Shown: in pieces, positions 38,463 to 48,763 of the stretch
Position numbering within the stretch: the stretch's first letter is position 1
Layout: each line of letters starts with the position of its first letter
DNA from: Saccharomycopsis crataegensis
Taxonomy: Eukaryota; Ascomycota; Saccharomycetes; Ascoideales; Saccharomycopsidaceae
Length of the DNA stretch: 64,000 nt
Assembly (NCBI RefSeq): GCF_037102585.1
Contig: NW_027043838.1
Location: 1,364,001-1,428,000, forward strand
Direction: 5' to 3'
Notes under the pieces: generated by a model
What the model was told of the DNA's origin: nothing
The model's input: only the letters and a program-made list of their open reading frames with translations
Databases searched by the model: none
Program-made: the position numbers and the translations under genes

Positions 38463-39852
38463 ACATAATATTACGCCTTACTTTAACATCACTAGCTTGT
38501 AACCCTTGTTGTGATTTTAAAATCGCTAATTCTCTATGGAATTCCTCATCCATCTCCAAGAATGTCTCCACTTCTATAGGCATCAAATTATTTATAAAGT
38601 CGTAGCTTCGATTAAACTTCGCTTCCAATTGTTTCACGTTTTGTCGGATATTGGAATTCTTGATTTGCAAAAATGGTTCATCAATAATTGAGTTCGTCGT
38701 TGGTGGAAAAAAAGCTTCACCATTATTATTATTGTTGTTACTATTATTATTATTAGGATTATTGTAGATCGCTCCAGAATGAGGTTTTTTAAATATTCGT
38801 CCCTGACTTCTGCCACCAAAAGTTCTTGTAACTTTTCCATCATCATCGATCGGCATCATTTCATCATCTTCTATTTCTTCCTCCTCCTCAAGATCGTGAT
38901 GATTTATCGTAGTTGGTCTAAAGTCTTTTTCTTTTCTCGCCAAATCTTCTGCAAGGTCGCTGTTACTCACCCCAGCAATCGAAATAATAATATCACTAAG
39001 TTTAGTCTTTTCAGCATTACTATTGAAATTATTCTCAAATTCTGACCCAGAATTTTTATTGGTCTTCTCATGGTGATCGTAATATTTGAACAAATCAAAC
39101 TCTCCAGATTCCTCGGTTTTCCCCAACCTCTTCCAAATATCGGCCTGTTTACCTCTACCATGAGACCCAATCTTTGGTTTATTATTATTTCGTGGCAAAA
39201 ACTTCACTTTCCCCTTCTCATTGTATATTTCATTGAAAATAAACGTCGAAGTGACTTCCGCATGATGAATGGCATTCAATTTTGATTCACGCAATAATTT
39301 CCCATTATTGAAAATATTCAATTTTTCCATGATTTCTGGCGGATGAATAAATTCTTCCGTGAACCCCCCGATCCCAATGTTATGAGATCTTCGTCCTCCT
39401 CCATTGGCAAACTTCTTTGGTTTCTGGATATTATTTTTCCCTCCACGACCGGGTTTTTTCCACGCAAATTCAAACGATTCCTCCGCCTCATGACGCTTTT
39501 GGATCCCTCCTCCAATCTCCCGGCTAGCTTCGCTCATCGAGCTTTTTTCGCTAAATCCCAGTAAATTAATAAGATCTTTCTTTCTTCCTCGATTTGCTTG
39601 GTATTGCAGTTGGTACATTTGAGAATGATGATGGTTTTGTGGTGGTTGCTGCGGCTGCGATGATATAGTATTAGAATTCGTTTGTGATTCCCCTCCGTTC
39701 CCACTTACACCATCTCTTTCACCATTGCCCATCGATCTAGGATCTCTAAACCTTATTGGGGTGTTCTGATTATATCTAAAGAATTTCGAAGGTAGATGGA
39801 ACCCATTAGCATTGTGACCGTTGGAATTATTATCAGTAGTGGATTCAGACAT
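38329..39852 (-). CDS. Low-complexity orphan protein with long poly-Asp tract (507 aa)
   Basis: Not recognised. The first in-frame ATG is at 39852 (MSESTTDNNSNGHN); the frame is open upstream but without an ATG. The protein is Asn/Gly/His-rich with several islands that look conserved: NRGRKKDLINLLGFSEK, EESFEFAWKKPGRG, RESKLNAIHHAEVTSTFIF followed by NEIYNEKGKVKFLPR, and near the C terminus NVKQLEAKFNRSYDFINNLM then PIEVETFLEMDEEF. A run of about 15 acidic residues (mostly Asp) precedes the C-terminal MDELMITKAHQLVEDEW. Islands in a disordered background suggest short binding motifs for partners, such as RNA or translation factors, but that is a guess. Confidence 0.65.
38404..38460 (-). repeat. 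Coding (ATC/GAT)n microsatellite encoding poly-Asp
   Basis: Tandem ATC triplets on the plus strand (with GTC and AAC variants) encode the poly-Asp run of the 507-aa protein. Confidence 0.85.
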
Positions 39853-40429
39853 GATCGGATATAGATCGAGTGTGCTTTTTGGGAGTGGAAAGTACGCTGA
39901 TAAATTCCTATTTTCTTTCCAAATAATAATTTCCAATCAAGAATTATTTCTAGCCAATCTTCTAGATCAAGGATATTGAAATTCCCAAGACTCTCTCGGC
40001 AAGCAAAAAAACAAAGAGGCTCAGATTAACAGAAAAGAAAGAAAAAAAACAAAAAAACAGGAGCAATGTGAGAAAAAAAAATATTTCCTTCGATAACCAA
40101 GTTTCTTTAAATTTCAATTTCTCCTTTTTTTATTTTTTATTATTGTATTTTTAATATTCCAAATATCTATGGCACCATAAAACCACAAACAAACCACATC
40201 GCTGCTGCCCCCATATTTCCCAAATTTTTTGTTTGTTTTGGTAAACAATCACGTGGATGGGTCACTTCACTTTAGTGAGTTCCACCCATTCTACTAGTAT
40301 TCTTCATTATCTTTAAAAAAGACTTCTAAGTGGAATAATAAGTACTTCATTATAAATTATAGATATGTCATCCTAACAAAAAAAAAATTGAAAAAAAAAA
40401 AACCCTAGCCATTGATATATACATAATAT
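39853..40429. other. Intergenic region SEN2 3' end / 507-aa gene promoter
   Basis: 577 bases, with several A-runs (about 40035-40080) and a CACGTG E-box at 40250-40255. No gene seen. Confidence 0.5.
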
Positions 40430-41788
40430 CTAGTCCCTATTTCTGCTTGGAACCCATCTTCGATAAACCATTTCCGTTATATTATATTGATTCAATAGCT
40501 TTTTCCATAATTTCTGTTGTTCAGTAATATCTTTCTCGATGGCAATTTTCTCCATTATCTTCTGGAATGTCAGCACCAGGGGAACATCAACGCACACAAA
40601 CACCAACGTCTTCCTCACCCCTCCAATCACTCTATTCAAACTCGAATACTCCACAAAGTCCTCCATGTTCTTACCCGAGTTTTCCACCACATGCAAACAA
40701 TACTGGGCATGGGATATTGGCGGACCTTTCTCATAAAGAAGAAAATCAACCCCGAATTTGACCCCTGATCTAACACACCATCCGTGAGATCGGTAATGAT
40801 GGTAAACCGCATAATCAAGAAGAAATTTTTCATTACCAGCTAACCTAGACATAGGAGTAGTCAGCGAATAATATGAATCCACACATCTTTGAAACAATTC
40901 CAATGTTGAAAGTTCATTGGAACCGGTGGTCTCTGGGAACACCTTAACTTTATCCAACGCAAGTTGAAGAAAAAATGCTTCCACAGGCATAAGCTGGAGG
41001 TATTCTAATTGCATGAGCTTTCGCTTATCTTTATCACTAATCGTTGGATCATTAATGATTAACGCATTATCATCAGGACGGAGCGGACCGGCATATTCGT
41101 AAAGCTTTACTTTGTGGGAGCTTTGAAACGCTCGGAAATCTTGGTTTTGTTGCGATAATAGTTTTAAGTCTTCCAATTCACGTTGAATGCGTTTCAAATC
41201 ATTTTCCATTTCTAACATTTCCTTTTTGGTGCTCACAATTTTTTGTCGATCAATGATCGCCGATATCTGTCGTTCTAACTCCAATTGTTGATTTTCGTAG
41301 CTCTCACGTAATTGCTTGAATTTCTTCCGCTCGTTACGTCTCAAGGCAGTAATTTCTTCCGAAGTTAGATCCTTCTCGCTATATTGATCTTTCAAATGAA
41401 GTCGTCTTTCAGTTCGTTCGTACCATGTTGGTTCACTTCGACTTAAGATCCCTTTGCCAAAAAATCCATTCTTCCATAACTTGATGGCATCAGACTCCGG
41501 AGTGCCAATTTCAATTTCCACTTTGAATACATCATGATCACTGACCTTCACCACAATCTTCTGCAGTGAATTGTCAATACTTTGATGAACCTTCCCCGTG
41601 TTATTTATTAGTTGCCCCGATATTTCCAAACAATTTTTTAAATAACTTGATGCAAAAAAAATCCACGAAACCGGATTGTGGGCCACCACTTGCGGAATCA
41701 CAAAAGTTATATCATTGTCATAAATCAAATCAATTGGAAGTGGGTTTTTATAGATTGAGAGCAATCTTTTCTTATTGAATTTACTCAT
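40430..41788 (-). CDS. SEN2: tRNA-splicing endonuclease catalytic subunit Sen2
   Basis: Catalytic subunit that cuts the 5' splice site of intron-containing pre-tRNAs. The frame reaches an earlier ATG at 41851, but the ATG at 41788 (MSKFNKKRLLSIYKNPLPID) matches the yeast N terminus (MSK...YPLPI) and gives 452 aa, somewhat longer than the yeast protein. The N-terminal domain has LWKNGFFGKGILSRSEPTW, a charged coiled coil follows (about 150-215), then QLMPVEAFFLQLAL. The nuclease domain holds YHHYRSHGWCVRSGVKFG and the catalytic triad Tyr352 (DFLLY), His360 (ISHAQY) and Lys393 (VRKTLVF). It ends YRRWVPSRNRD, nearly as in yeast. Confidence 0.96.
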   Translation of the reverse strand: MSKFNKKRLLSIYKNPLPIDLIYDNDITFVIPQVVAHNPVSWIFFASSYLKNCLEISGQLINNTGKVHQSIDNSLQKIVVKVSDHDVFKVEIEIGTPESDAIKLWKNGFFGKGILSRSEPTWYERTERRLHLKDQYSEKDLTSEEITALRRNERKKFKQLRESYENQQLELERQISAIIDRQKIVSTKKEMLEMENDLKRIQRELEDLKLLSQQNQDFRAFQSSHKVKLYEYAGPLRPDDNALIINDPTISDKDKRKLMQLEYLQLMPVEAFFLQLALDKVKVFPETTGSNELSTLELFQRCVDSYYSLTTPMSRLAGNEKFLLDYAVYHHYRSHGWCVRSGVKFGVDFLLYEKGPPISHAQYCLHVVENSGKNMEDFVEYSSLNRVIGGVRKTLVFVCVDVPLVLTFQKIMEKIAIEKDITEQQKLWKKLLNQYNITEMVYRRWVPSRNRD

Positions 41789-42656
41789 AGAACGAATAGG
41801 AAAAAAAATTGAATATTTATTGAGATGTTTGTTACTTAATACTAGATCCATTCAGTTAGTAATTGTAAGCGAGAAGCATTAAACAATTCCAGGAAATAAA
41901 AAATATATTCCTTTTAGATCTTTGTTACTTCTTCAAAAGGAAAAAAAATTCAGATACCGTTGTAGTCTTGAGAAATCATAATTGCTCACATAGAAGATTC
42001 AAGCAATAAAATCAAATTATCATCACCTAAAACCAAAGGAAAAAGTAACAAAGAATATCCACGGTCATTGTTTCTGGTGTTGTGGAGTTGATAAAACGTA
42101 CATTATCCATTAATTCCTTCATCAAAACCTCAGTTTCATAGTCAAACTGTGAAAATCTTTTTTTGTTTTCTTCTTCTAATTCTTTAATGATTTATTAGTT
42201 GAAGAAGGAATGGATGAAAAAGAAAAAATTTTCATCGAATTTATAGTTGAAAAAAAAAAAAAAAAAAAAAATAGAAAAAAAGGTCACGTGAAAATGAAAC
42301 TAACATGCATGAGAGTTGTTAGTTAGTTACACAGATGGAAACCATAGCTGAATCTTACAATGGCTTCTCATTGGAGGAATATACATAGGCACCTATCAAC
42401 CTGTTAATAATTAAAATTGATTAAATATTGATATGAAATTGAAATTTTTGAGCTCATATTCAAAAGAAAAATTAAAAAAATATAATTGAATAAAAAAATC
42501 TACTTATAAATATCAAGATAAATGTAAAACGCCTCAAATGACTAGGAGATTTCAATTAACAATATAAAGAGATGAGAAATGGTAGATCTGATTGAGGCGG
42601 AAAAAAAAGGAGAGCTGATTAACAAAATCAGACTTTTAGAATGACTGAAAACTCAT
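41789..42656. other. Intergenic region upstream of SEN2
   Basis: 868 bases. It contains an A22 run (42250-42271), a CACGTG at 42285-42290 and, on the minus strand, a consensus branch-site motif TACTAAC at 41861-41855 preceded by a GTACGT at 42101-42096. No coding frame uses these, so a 5'-leader intron of SEN2 is possible but unproven. Confidence 0.4.
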
Positions 42657-43151
42657 TTAAATTAAACACAAAACGCCAACAACCATCGATGATAATATTC
42701 CACCAACGAATAAGGTGGTATCATCAGAATTTCCACCAAATACAAGCTTACCAGCAGCTGCATTTTCAGAGGCAGTGTATGAATCTTTGTAATAGACAGT
42801 TGATGTAGATACTTGGGTCTTCAGGCGACCAAAGATGTCCAGAGTAGTATAAGTGACATGCTTTGTAGTGAAATGGACTTTTGAAGTCAACCCATGGGAG
42901 CCATACCCACGGAACACTGTCTCGTTATCTTCAAGATCCTGCAATTCAGACTCAGTACCTGATGAGAGATCAACGCTCTCTGGATCGACGTATTCAGGAC
43001 CAGAACTACTAACGAATGAGCCATCCATTTGATTCGAGGAAACTCCGCCAATAAAAGAGCTGTTGAGATTATTGTAAATCTTTGCAGCACTGTTAAAATT
43101 TGAGAATGTCAAAAGGACAATGGAAACATTAGAGATAAGCTTTGCTGGCAT
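42657..43151 (-). CDS. Small putative GPI-anchored cell-surface protein (164 aa)
   Basis: Family not recognised. From the ATG at 43151 the protein starts with a signal peptide (MPAKLISNVSIVLLTFSNFN). The mature part is rich in Ser/Thr and acidic residues with NSS and NET glycosylation sites, and carries VHFTTKHVTYTTLDIFG. It ends with a small-residue region (GKLVFGGNSDD) followed by a hydrophobic tail (TTLFVGGILSSMVVGVLCLI), the layout of a GPI attachment signal. A wall or membrane protein is inferred from this architecture alone. Confidence 0.65.
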   Translation of the reverse strand: MPAKLISNVSIVLLTFSNFNSAAKIYNNLNSSFIGGVSSNQMDGSFVSSSGPEYVDPESVDLSSGTESELQDLEDNETVFRGYGSHGLTSKVHFTTKHVTYTTLDIFGRLKTQVSTSTVYYKDSYTASENAAAGKLVFGGNSDDTTLFVGGILSSMVVGVLCLI

Positions 43152-44454
43152 TTTTTTGTATGACAAAACAGAATGGATTATTTTTGATACGAGTATGATT
43201 ATTATTTTTTATAATATTAATTCATATATTTATTGATTTGTACAAGATCTCAAAATTGAAGATTTCATATCTCTTATATATTAGGATTGGAAGCCATTTC
43301 CTTACTTTCCAGTGTCCTTCATTTGCTGTCCAGGATAGATTTATTTTCCTTCAATGTTACGCCCACTCACAAGTTTGCTATTTGAGCTAGATAGAAAAAA
43401 CAGAAAAAAAAAATGTAGTAATGGAAATACCTCTAAGAGATAATAGGACTAGCAACTTTTTTTTTTTCCATGAGTTGCTAGGATATTCTTGCTTCTCATT
43501 TGGTCCTACGGAACAAAAATATAGACCTGACAAACGTTTGCGTGGCATGGCAGTGATATCTAATTGAAGAGTTTAAAGACGAAATAAATGTCCCTCAGTA
43601 GTTGAAATATGAGGAACTATTTTATATATCACATGGACCACTTAATGATACGCTACATTATTTGAAAGGGTATATTAATTTTGATATTTTAGTAACATTA
43701 TGCATGCGGACCAGTTAGCAATTTGCTTGTTTTTCATTATCATTACATTGATATTAAGAATAATCTCTTTGATAACTAATAATGTATTTAGATATATATA
43801 ATTGGAAATAAGGTACCAAAAAAAAAGCAACTCAACATGACGTCCCAGGATATAATTGGAGTGCCACACCACTTGGCTTTCAGGAGATCTACTGCCCGTG
43901 GAATAGAGAATTTATCCCTTTTTTTTTTTTTGGAAAATATACCCATTAACACCATCTTAGGATTTCACTTACATTGCTGAATTACATAGTGCATAACAAT
44001 ATTTCAACGGCCATTTAAAATATCTATAGCTGAAGTTCAGAGTGTACCTTATGTGGAGCATATCATATGACAAAATTACATTCTAAGATTTCCTTTACCC
44101 CCAAATGGTACAATAACATTTTAAATTGTGTCAAGTTCTAACACAGGAAAAAACAAAAGGATAAGCAAGCAAGATAGATATAGTAGTAGTATATCAAAAA
44201 AAAAAGGAAAAAAAAAGTATCAGCAAGTAAGATAACAGTATATAAATGAAAATAAGAAATAGTACTATAGGACCAAAAGCACACTACAGGCAAAAGCAAA
44301 AAACGGAGGAGAAAAAGGAAAGTGAAATATAATCAACCAATCTAATGTAAGGAGACAAAGCTCTTTCTATTGAAATCTCATGCAAAAAATTTCTTTGGGT
44401 TTTTTTAGGGTTTTTTTTTGTTTGTTTCATCAAGCTAAACAGCTGTTATGGCAA
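43152..44454. other. Long A/T-rich intergenic region
   Basis: 1.3 kb between the GPI-protein start and the MYO5 stop. It has many homopolymer runs (for example T13 at about 43918-43931). No frame over 70 codons that looks real and no tRNA motif. Confidence 0.5.
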
Positions 44455-47400
44455 TCACCAATCATCATCGTCTTTCTCTTCATCGCTATCGCTGTCATAT
44501 TTACCCATCTTTTTAGCGATTGCCGAAGCCAAATCTTCTCCAAACCCAACGGACTGAGGACCAGGAGTGGCAGCAGCAGAAGATTGCGCAACCGAGGCAC
44601 CAGAACTATATCCAGCAGTAGCAGCCATGGGGTTTGTTACTTGATCAGCATAACCATTGGATACTGGTTGGCTGACAGCAGCTGGAACAGCGGCAGCGAC
44701 AGCTACAGACTTGTTAGGATTTTCACATTCCGCAACATAAGCGGCAGGCACCCATCCTTCTTTGACGAGATCCAAAGTTTTGGCCAACCACCAGCCATTG
44801 GTTTCTTTCTTGGTGATATAAACAACATCTCCTACATTAATAGGTAATTCTGTGGCTGCTCCAGTACCTTGAAAAGTATAAGCTGCTTTATATGTAGGAT
44901 AATCCGGTACCGCAGGAATTTGGGAAACAGGAGGGGCCGGTGCTTGAACGGGTTGTTGAGCCACTGGCTGTTGAACCACTGGCTGTTGAACCACTGGCTG
45001 TTGAACCACTGGCTGTTGAACCACTGGCTGTTGAACCATAGGTTGTTGAACCATAGGTTGTTGAGCCACTGGTCGAGGTTGATGGTGGGAAACTGGTCGC
45101 TGAGGAGTCACCACTGGTTGAGGCAGAGAAACAACTGATCTTCTTGATGGCGGAGTAGGAGCCGGTCTCTTAGATTTTCTAGATGGTGGGGTAGGAGCCG
45201 GTTTCGAAGCTCTGATTGGCTTTGGAGGCGGAGTTCTTCCCGATGACTTGGAGAATTGCAGTGGAGGAGCAGGAGGAACCTTGTGAGCTTGTGGGCGTGG
45301 CTGCTGTTGAGGAGCCATCACAGGCTGCTGCTGCTGCTGTTGTTGTTGTTGTTGTTGCATCATTGGAGGAGGAGGAGGAACCTTGTGAACCGCAGCAACA
45401 GCAGCATTATTACCATAATTGTAACCATTGCTCACCTGTGAAGAAAATGTTTTGGTTGGCGCAGGATTATAACTGACGGCTTGTCTCACAGTATCACTAA
45501 CACCGGTCGCTCTGGTTTTGTAAGGATATTTAATATCACTTGGTTTTCCCTTTGGTTTCTTTTTGGAAACAGAGTTTGGTGGCAAACCTTGACGAACTAT
45601 GATAGTAGAAGATTTATAGTTGTCATAGTTTGCTGGGGCAGCTGGACTGATTTGCGACTTGATCTTATGGAATTTGTTTCCTGCTTTCTTCCTATATTCA
45701 ATAACCGGGCCAATAGTAATCTGGAGAGAGTTATTGACCTTCTTCAAGTGTGTAAGCAATTCTGTCTTGAAAACACAATTAAGGAAGTAATCTGGACTAG
45801 TGGATTGAGCCATGTTGATAGCAATCCAGTCATCTTGCAAATTAGTCAAACTGACAGCTTTAATTCCAGAAACACTAATATTAGCTTCCACAACGTAGCT
45901 GACCTGGTTTTCCACCACAGATTCACTAATTATATAAAAGTTACTGTTTGTTAAAATGAAAATCTTTGGCAACCTAAGAGAAGATCTACCAAATTTGGAT
46001 TGCAACAACTCCCCTCTAATTGAAAAAACAACCTTGTCATTAATGCCAGTTTTCTTTACAATAATTCTTCCGATCCCACTATAATCATTACAAGCCAAGT
46101 AATCACCCAAAAACTCTCTAGATCCCAACATTGACATTGATCTTCTTTCCTTTCTTGAGCCCAATAACTTGGTACCATAGTCACGAACTTGGGCAAACTT
46201 GTTACCATCTTTACGTTCTCTCCATAATCTTTGAAAAACCACGGCGGCCGCCACTTTTCTTTTCCAATATTTTCTCCAAGCTCTTTGGATTCTTGCAGCC
46301 ATATTGTGCCAATACTTATCCTTCATTGTTTCAAGAGCAAACAAAGTCTCTGGACTCTTGATGAAAATTTTAGTGACACCTAATTGATATTCACTGGTTG
46401 GAATGGCGGAGTCTTTTAAGATTTGAACACACGCACCTTGTGCTTCACCTTCCCAAATATAGTCACCAGCATAGGAACATTTAGGTGATAATAAGTAAAA
46501 TCTTTCGGCGAATTTTTCAAAAGTTGTTCTATAAGCAAAACCTGCTCTTCTAATACGAACGTTTTCCTTCAACCCCAAATACTTGACTTGATGCAACACT
46601 TGTTTCTCATCATATTCTAAAGGACCTTTTCTTTGATTTGGTTTAATGGTTCTGATATAAGATGGAGTGGCTTGAGAAAGGGTTTCCACTAACAAATTGG
46701 CAGATTTTTTGATCTTGTCACTGGCGGTGGTTGGCTTACCTCTCTTATTGACCTCTGGTTGATAAGCTGGGCCGAACAAAGTTTGCGATAAGAAACCATT
46801 TTGGGATGTTTCCACCATTTCTCTCAAATCCTTCAACATTTGATCTTTGTTCTTGTCGGTCATGTTGGCAAGTTCGTAGTCCACATCACCAGCATAATGC
46901 TTAATAATGAATTTAGCAGATCTCAATTCAAAATGCTTGTTACTAGTCACCATATTCAATCTTTGACTAAAAGAAGAATCGGCGGCCGCAGAATCCGCAT
47001 GGGCAGTGGCACAAGCATCATTCAAGGCGGCAAAAATCCCCACTGGTCTAGTGTTTTCAATCAAATCACAAACAACCTTGTTATTGAAATAATCAATTGG
47101 TTTCCATTCAATTTGTTCACGGACATATTCTTCTTGTTCAGCTTTTAAAGTCAACTCAATAAAAATTTGTTGAAGTTTCTCATTCACATAATTGATACAC
47201 AATTGTTCAAAAGAATTATGTTCAAAGATTTCAAAACCGTAAATATCCAAAATCCCAATAGAGTTGGCTTTTGGTTGGTTTAAATTATTCAAAGACTTGT
47301 TAATTCTGTCCACCAACCAGTCAAATAAGTTACTATAAATACCTTTAGCTAAAGCGTCTCTAACCGCAGTCGCTTGCACAATATTTAAAGGAATGTGGAA

Positions 47401-48459
47401 GGTTTCACCTCCTCTGCCGGGTGTTTCCATTGTTCTCTCAATGATGGCCTTTGTCAAGCTGTCGCTACCAACCCCCAAAAGGTATGCCACAAAGTCAGTA
47501 ACTGAAGTATCAGCAACGGCAGCATTCTCTTCTTCGTTGAATTTGAAAGTAATATTACCAATCCACAAAACACCCGCCAAAACTCTGAAAACTTCATCCT
47601 GTTCGGCTTGGGATAAACCAATTGTGGTCATGGCTTGCAATGTATCATTCCATTCACGAGCATCATCGATAGATGTAACCGATGTACAAGTCTTGGTATA
47701 TCTATAGGATTCGGGTCCTTGAATACCATACAGGCTTCTGTAGTTCTCTGGAGCGTTTTTCGTTAATTGATAAAAGATATGGAAATTTCTCTCATTATCA
47801 ATCTGTTGAACAACTCTATTTTTTTCTAATAAATAATTGGTGATGTTACCGGAGACTGGTTCCGATTTCTCATTGAAGTTGATTTCAAGATATTTACCAA
47901 ATCTTGAGGAGTTATCGTTTCTCAAAGTCTTGGCATTACCAAATGATTCCATAATAGGGTTGGTGGCCAACACCATATTCTTGATTTGTTGAACCGATTC
48001 GGAATGGGATCCTCCAGAAACCGAGGAAATGTACTGCATGATACGTTTAGCGGCTTCGGTTTTACCAGCACCGGATTCACCAGAAATGATGACACACTGA
48101 CTTTCATGATAAGATTTTAAATTATAATACATCGATTCGGCGATGGCGAAAACATGGGGCGCCACTTCCAATCTATTTTTACCAACGTACGATTCGATGA
48201 CTTTATCGGTGTAAATTCCCAAGTCTTTGAAAGGGTTGATGGAGATCAACACCGGACCAATAAAAGTATAGATGATCCCTGCCTTAAAACGTTGCATCAA
48301 GTTCTGATTGATATCATTATCACTGATATTCTTCAATAGTGTTAAATCAGCTAACCCAACTTCTTTCTTTTTGCCGGAATCAAAATGGGCCTTTTCGATT
48401 TTGCCCTTCTTCTGCGGCTCTTGACGCTTGCCGGCATTTCTCCTCCTTGTGATAGCCAT
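44455..48459 (-). CDS. MYO5: Class I (amoeboid) myosin
   Basis: Actin motor that drives Arp2/3-dependent patch assembly and endocytosis at the cell cortex. 1334 aa from the ATG at 48459. Motor: P-loop GESGAGKT (127-134), switch [10 protein letters not shown] (181-189), switch II LDIYGFE (404-410). The TEDS site, 16 residues before DALAK, is Glu352 rather than the usual fungal Ser. The neck has two IQ-like segments (about 718-750). The tail has TH1 (about 780-960), a Pro/Gln region with tandem VVQQP units (about 1131-1172), SH3 (about 1194-1247, ALYD-like YTFQG ... GWWLAKT ... GWVPAAYV) and a C-terminal acidic Arp2/3-binding end (DEEKDDDDW). Codon 243 is CTG at a site that is Thr in yeast Myo5. 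Confidence 0.97.
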   Translation of the reverse strand: MAITRRRNAGKRQEPQKKGKIEKAHFDSGKKKEVGLADLTLLKNISDNDINQNLMQRFKAGIIYTFIGPVLISINPFKDLGIYTDKVIESYVGKNRLEVAPHVFAIAESMYYNLKSYHESQCVIISGESGAGKTEAAKRIMQYISSVSGGSHSESVQQIKNMVLATNPIMESFGNAKTLRNDNSSRFGKYLEINFNEKSEPVSGNITNYLLEKNRVVQQIDNERNFHIFYQLTKNAPENYRSLYGIQGPESYRYTKTCTSVTSIDDAREWNDTLQAMTTIGLSQAEQDEVFRVLAGVLWIGNITFKFNEEENAAVADTSVTDFVAYLLGVGSDSLTKAIIERTMETPGRGGETFHIPLNIVQATAVRDALAKGIYSNLFDWLVDRINKSLNNLNQPKANSIGILDIYGFEIFEHNSFEQLCINYVNEKLQQIFIELTLKAEQEEYVREQIEWKPIDYFNNKVVCDLIENTRPVGIFAALNDACATAHADSAAADSSFSQRLNMVTSNKHFELRSAKFIIKHYAGDVDYELANMTDKNKDQMLKDLREMVETSQNGFLSQTLFGPAYQPEVNKRGKPTTASDKIKKSANLLVETLSQATPSYIRTIKPNQRKGPLEYDEKQVLHQVKYLGLKENVRIRRAGFAYRTTFEKFAERFYLLSPKCSYAGDYIWEGEAQGACVQILKDSAIPTSEYQLGVTKIFIKSPETLFALETMKDKYWHNMAARIQRAWRKYWKRKVAAAVVFQRLWRERKDGNKFAQVRDYGTKLLGSRKERRSMSMLGSREFLGDYLACNDYSGIGRIIVKKTGINDKVVFSIRGELLQSKFGRSSLRLPKIFILTNSNFYIISESVVENQVSYVVEANISVSGIKAVSLTNLQDDWIAINMAQSTSPDYFLNCVFKTELLTHLKKVNNSLQITIGPVIEYRKKAGNKFHKIKSQISPAAPANYDNYKSSTIIVRQGLPPNSVSKKKPKGKPSDIKYPYKTRATGVSDTVRQAVSYNPAPTKTFSSQVSNGYNYGNNAAVAAVHKVPPPPPMMQQQQQQQQQQQPVMAPQQQPRPQAHKVPPAPPLQFSKSSGRTPPPKPIRASKPAPTPPSRKSKRPAPTPPSRRSVVSLPQPVVTPQRPVSHHQPRPVAQQPMVQQPMVQQPVVQQPVVQQPVVQQPVVQQPVAQQPVQAPAPPVSQIPAVPDYPTYKAAYTFQGTGAATELPINVGDVVYITKKETNGWWLAKTLDLVKEGWVPAAYVAECENPNKSVAVAAAVPAAVSQPVSNGYADQVTNPMAATAGYSSGASVAQSSAAATPGPQSVGFGEDLASAIAKKMGKYDSDSDEEKDDDDW
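44951..45070 (-). repeat. 15-bp tandem repeat encoding VVQQP units in the MYO5 tail
   Basis: On the plus strand, CTGTTGAACCACTGG units repeat about five times nearly perfectly, flanked by variant copies (CCATAGG, GAGCCACTGG). They encode the [10 protein letters not shown] series in the TH2-like region. Confidence 0.9.
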
Positions 48460-48702
48460 ATTGGTGAGAAGAGCAGTATTATTTGTAAAGGCTATCTAAT
48501 CCGAAAAAGGAAAAACACAAAAGAAATCCACTTACTGGGGTCGAAACAGATCTGTAGTAGCTGAAAAAAATAGGAGATATTGACAACTTTCAAGAATAGA
48601 CGAGAAAAAAATCAAATTCCGCCTCCTAGTCACATGGCCAACCATAGCCTTGAGCATGGTCCGCCCCGGTGGATCCTATGTAATGGTGTTTACAAAAACA
48701 GC

Positions 48703-48739
<37 letters not shown>

Positions 48740-48763
48740 TATATCATACAGACTATAATACAA
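48460..48763. other. MYO5 promoter with (ATA)n microsatellite
   Basis: 304 bases between the 3' end of the LIM-GEF gene and the MYO5 ATG; both are on the minus strand. An (ATA)n run occupies 48703-48735, near the GEF stop. Confidence 0.6.

Noticed and set aside
41789-41851. Earlier in-frame ATG of SEN2 at 41851
   Set aside because: The protein from 41788 (MSKFNKKR) aligns with the yeast N terminus, while the extra 21 residues have no counterpart.
45216-45476. Frames opposite the MYO5 tail rich in Leu/Val/Glu
   Set aside because: They are antisense shadows of the Pro/Gln-rich coding region.
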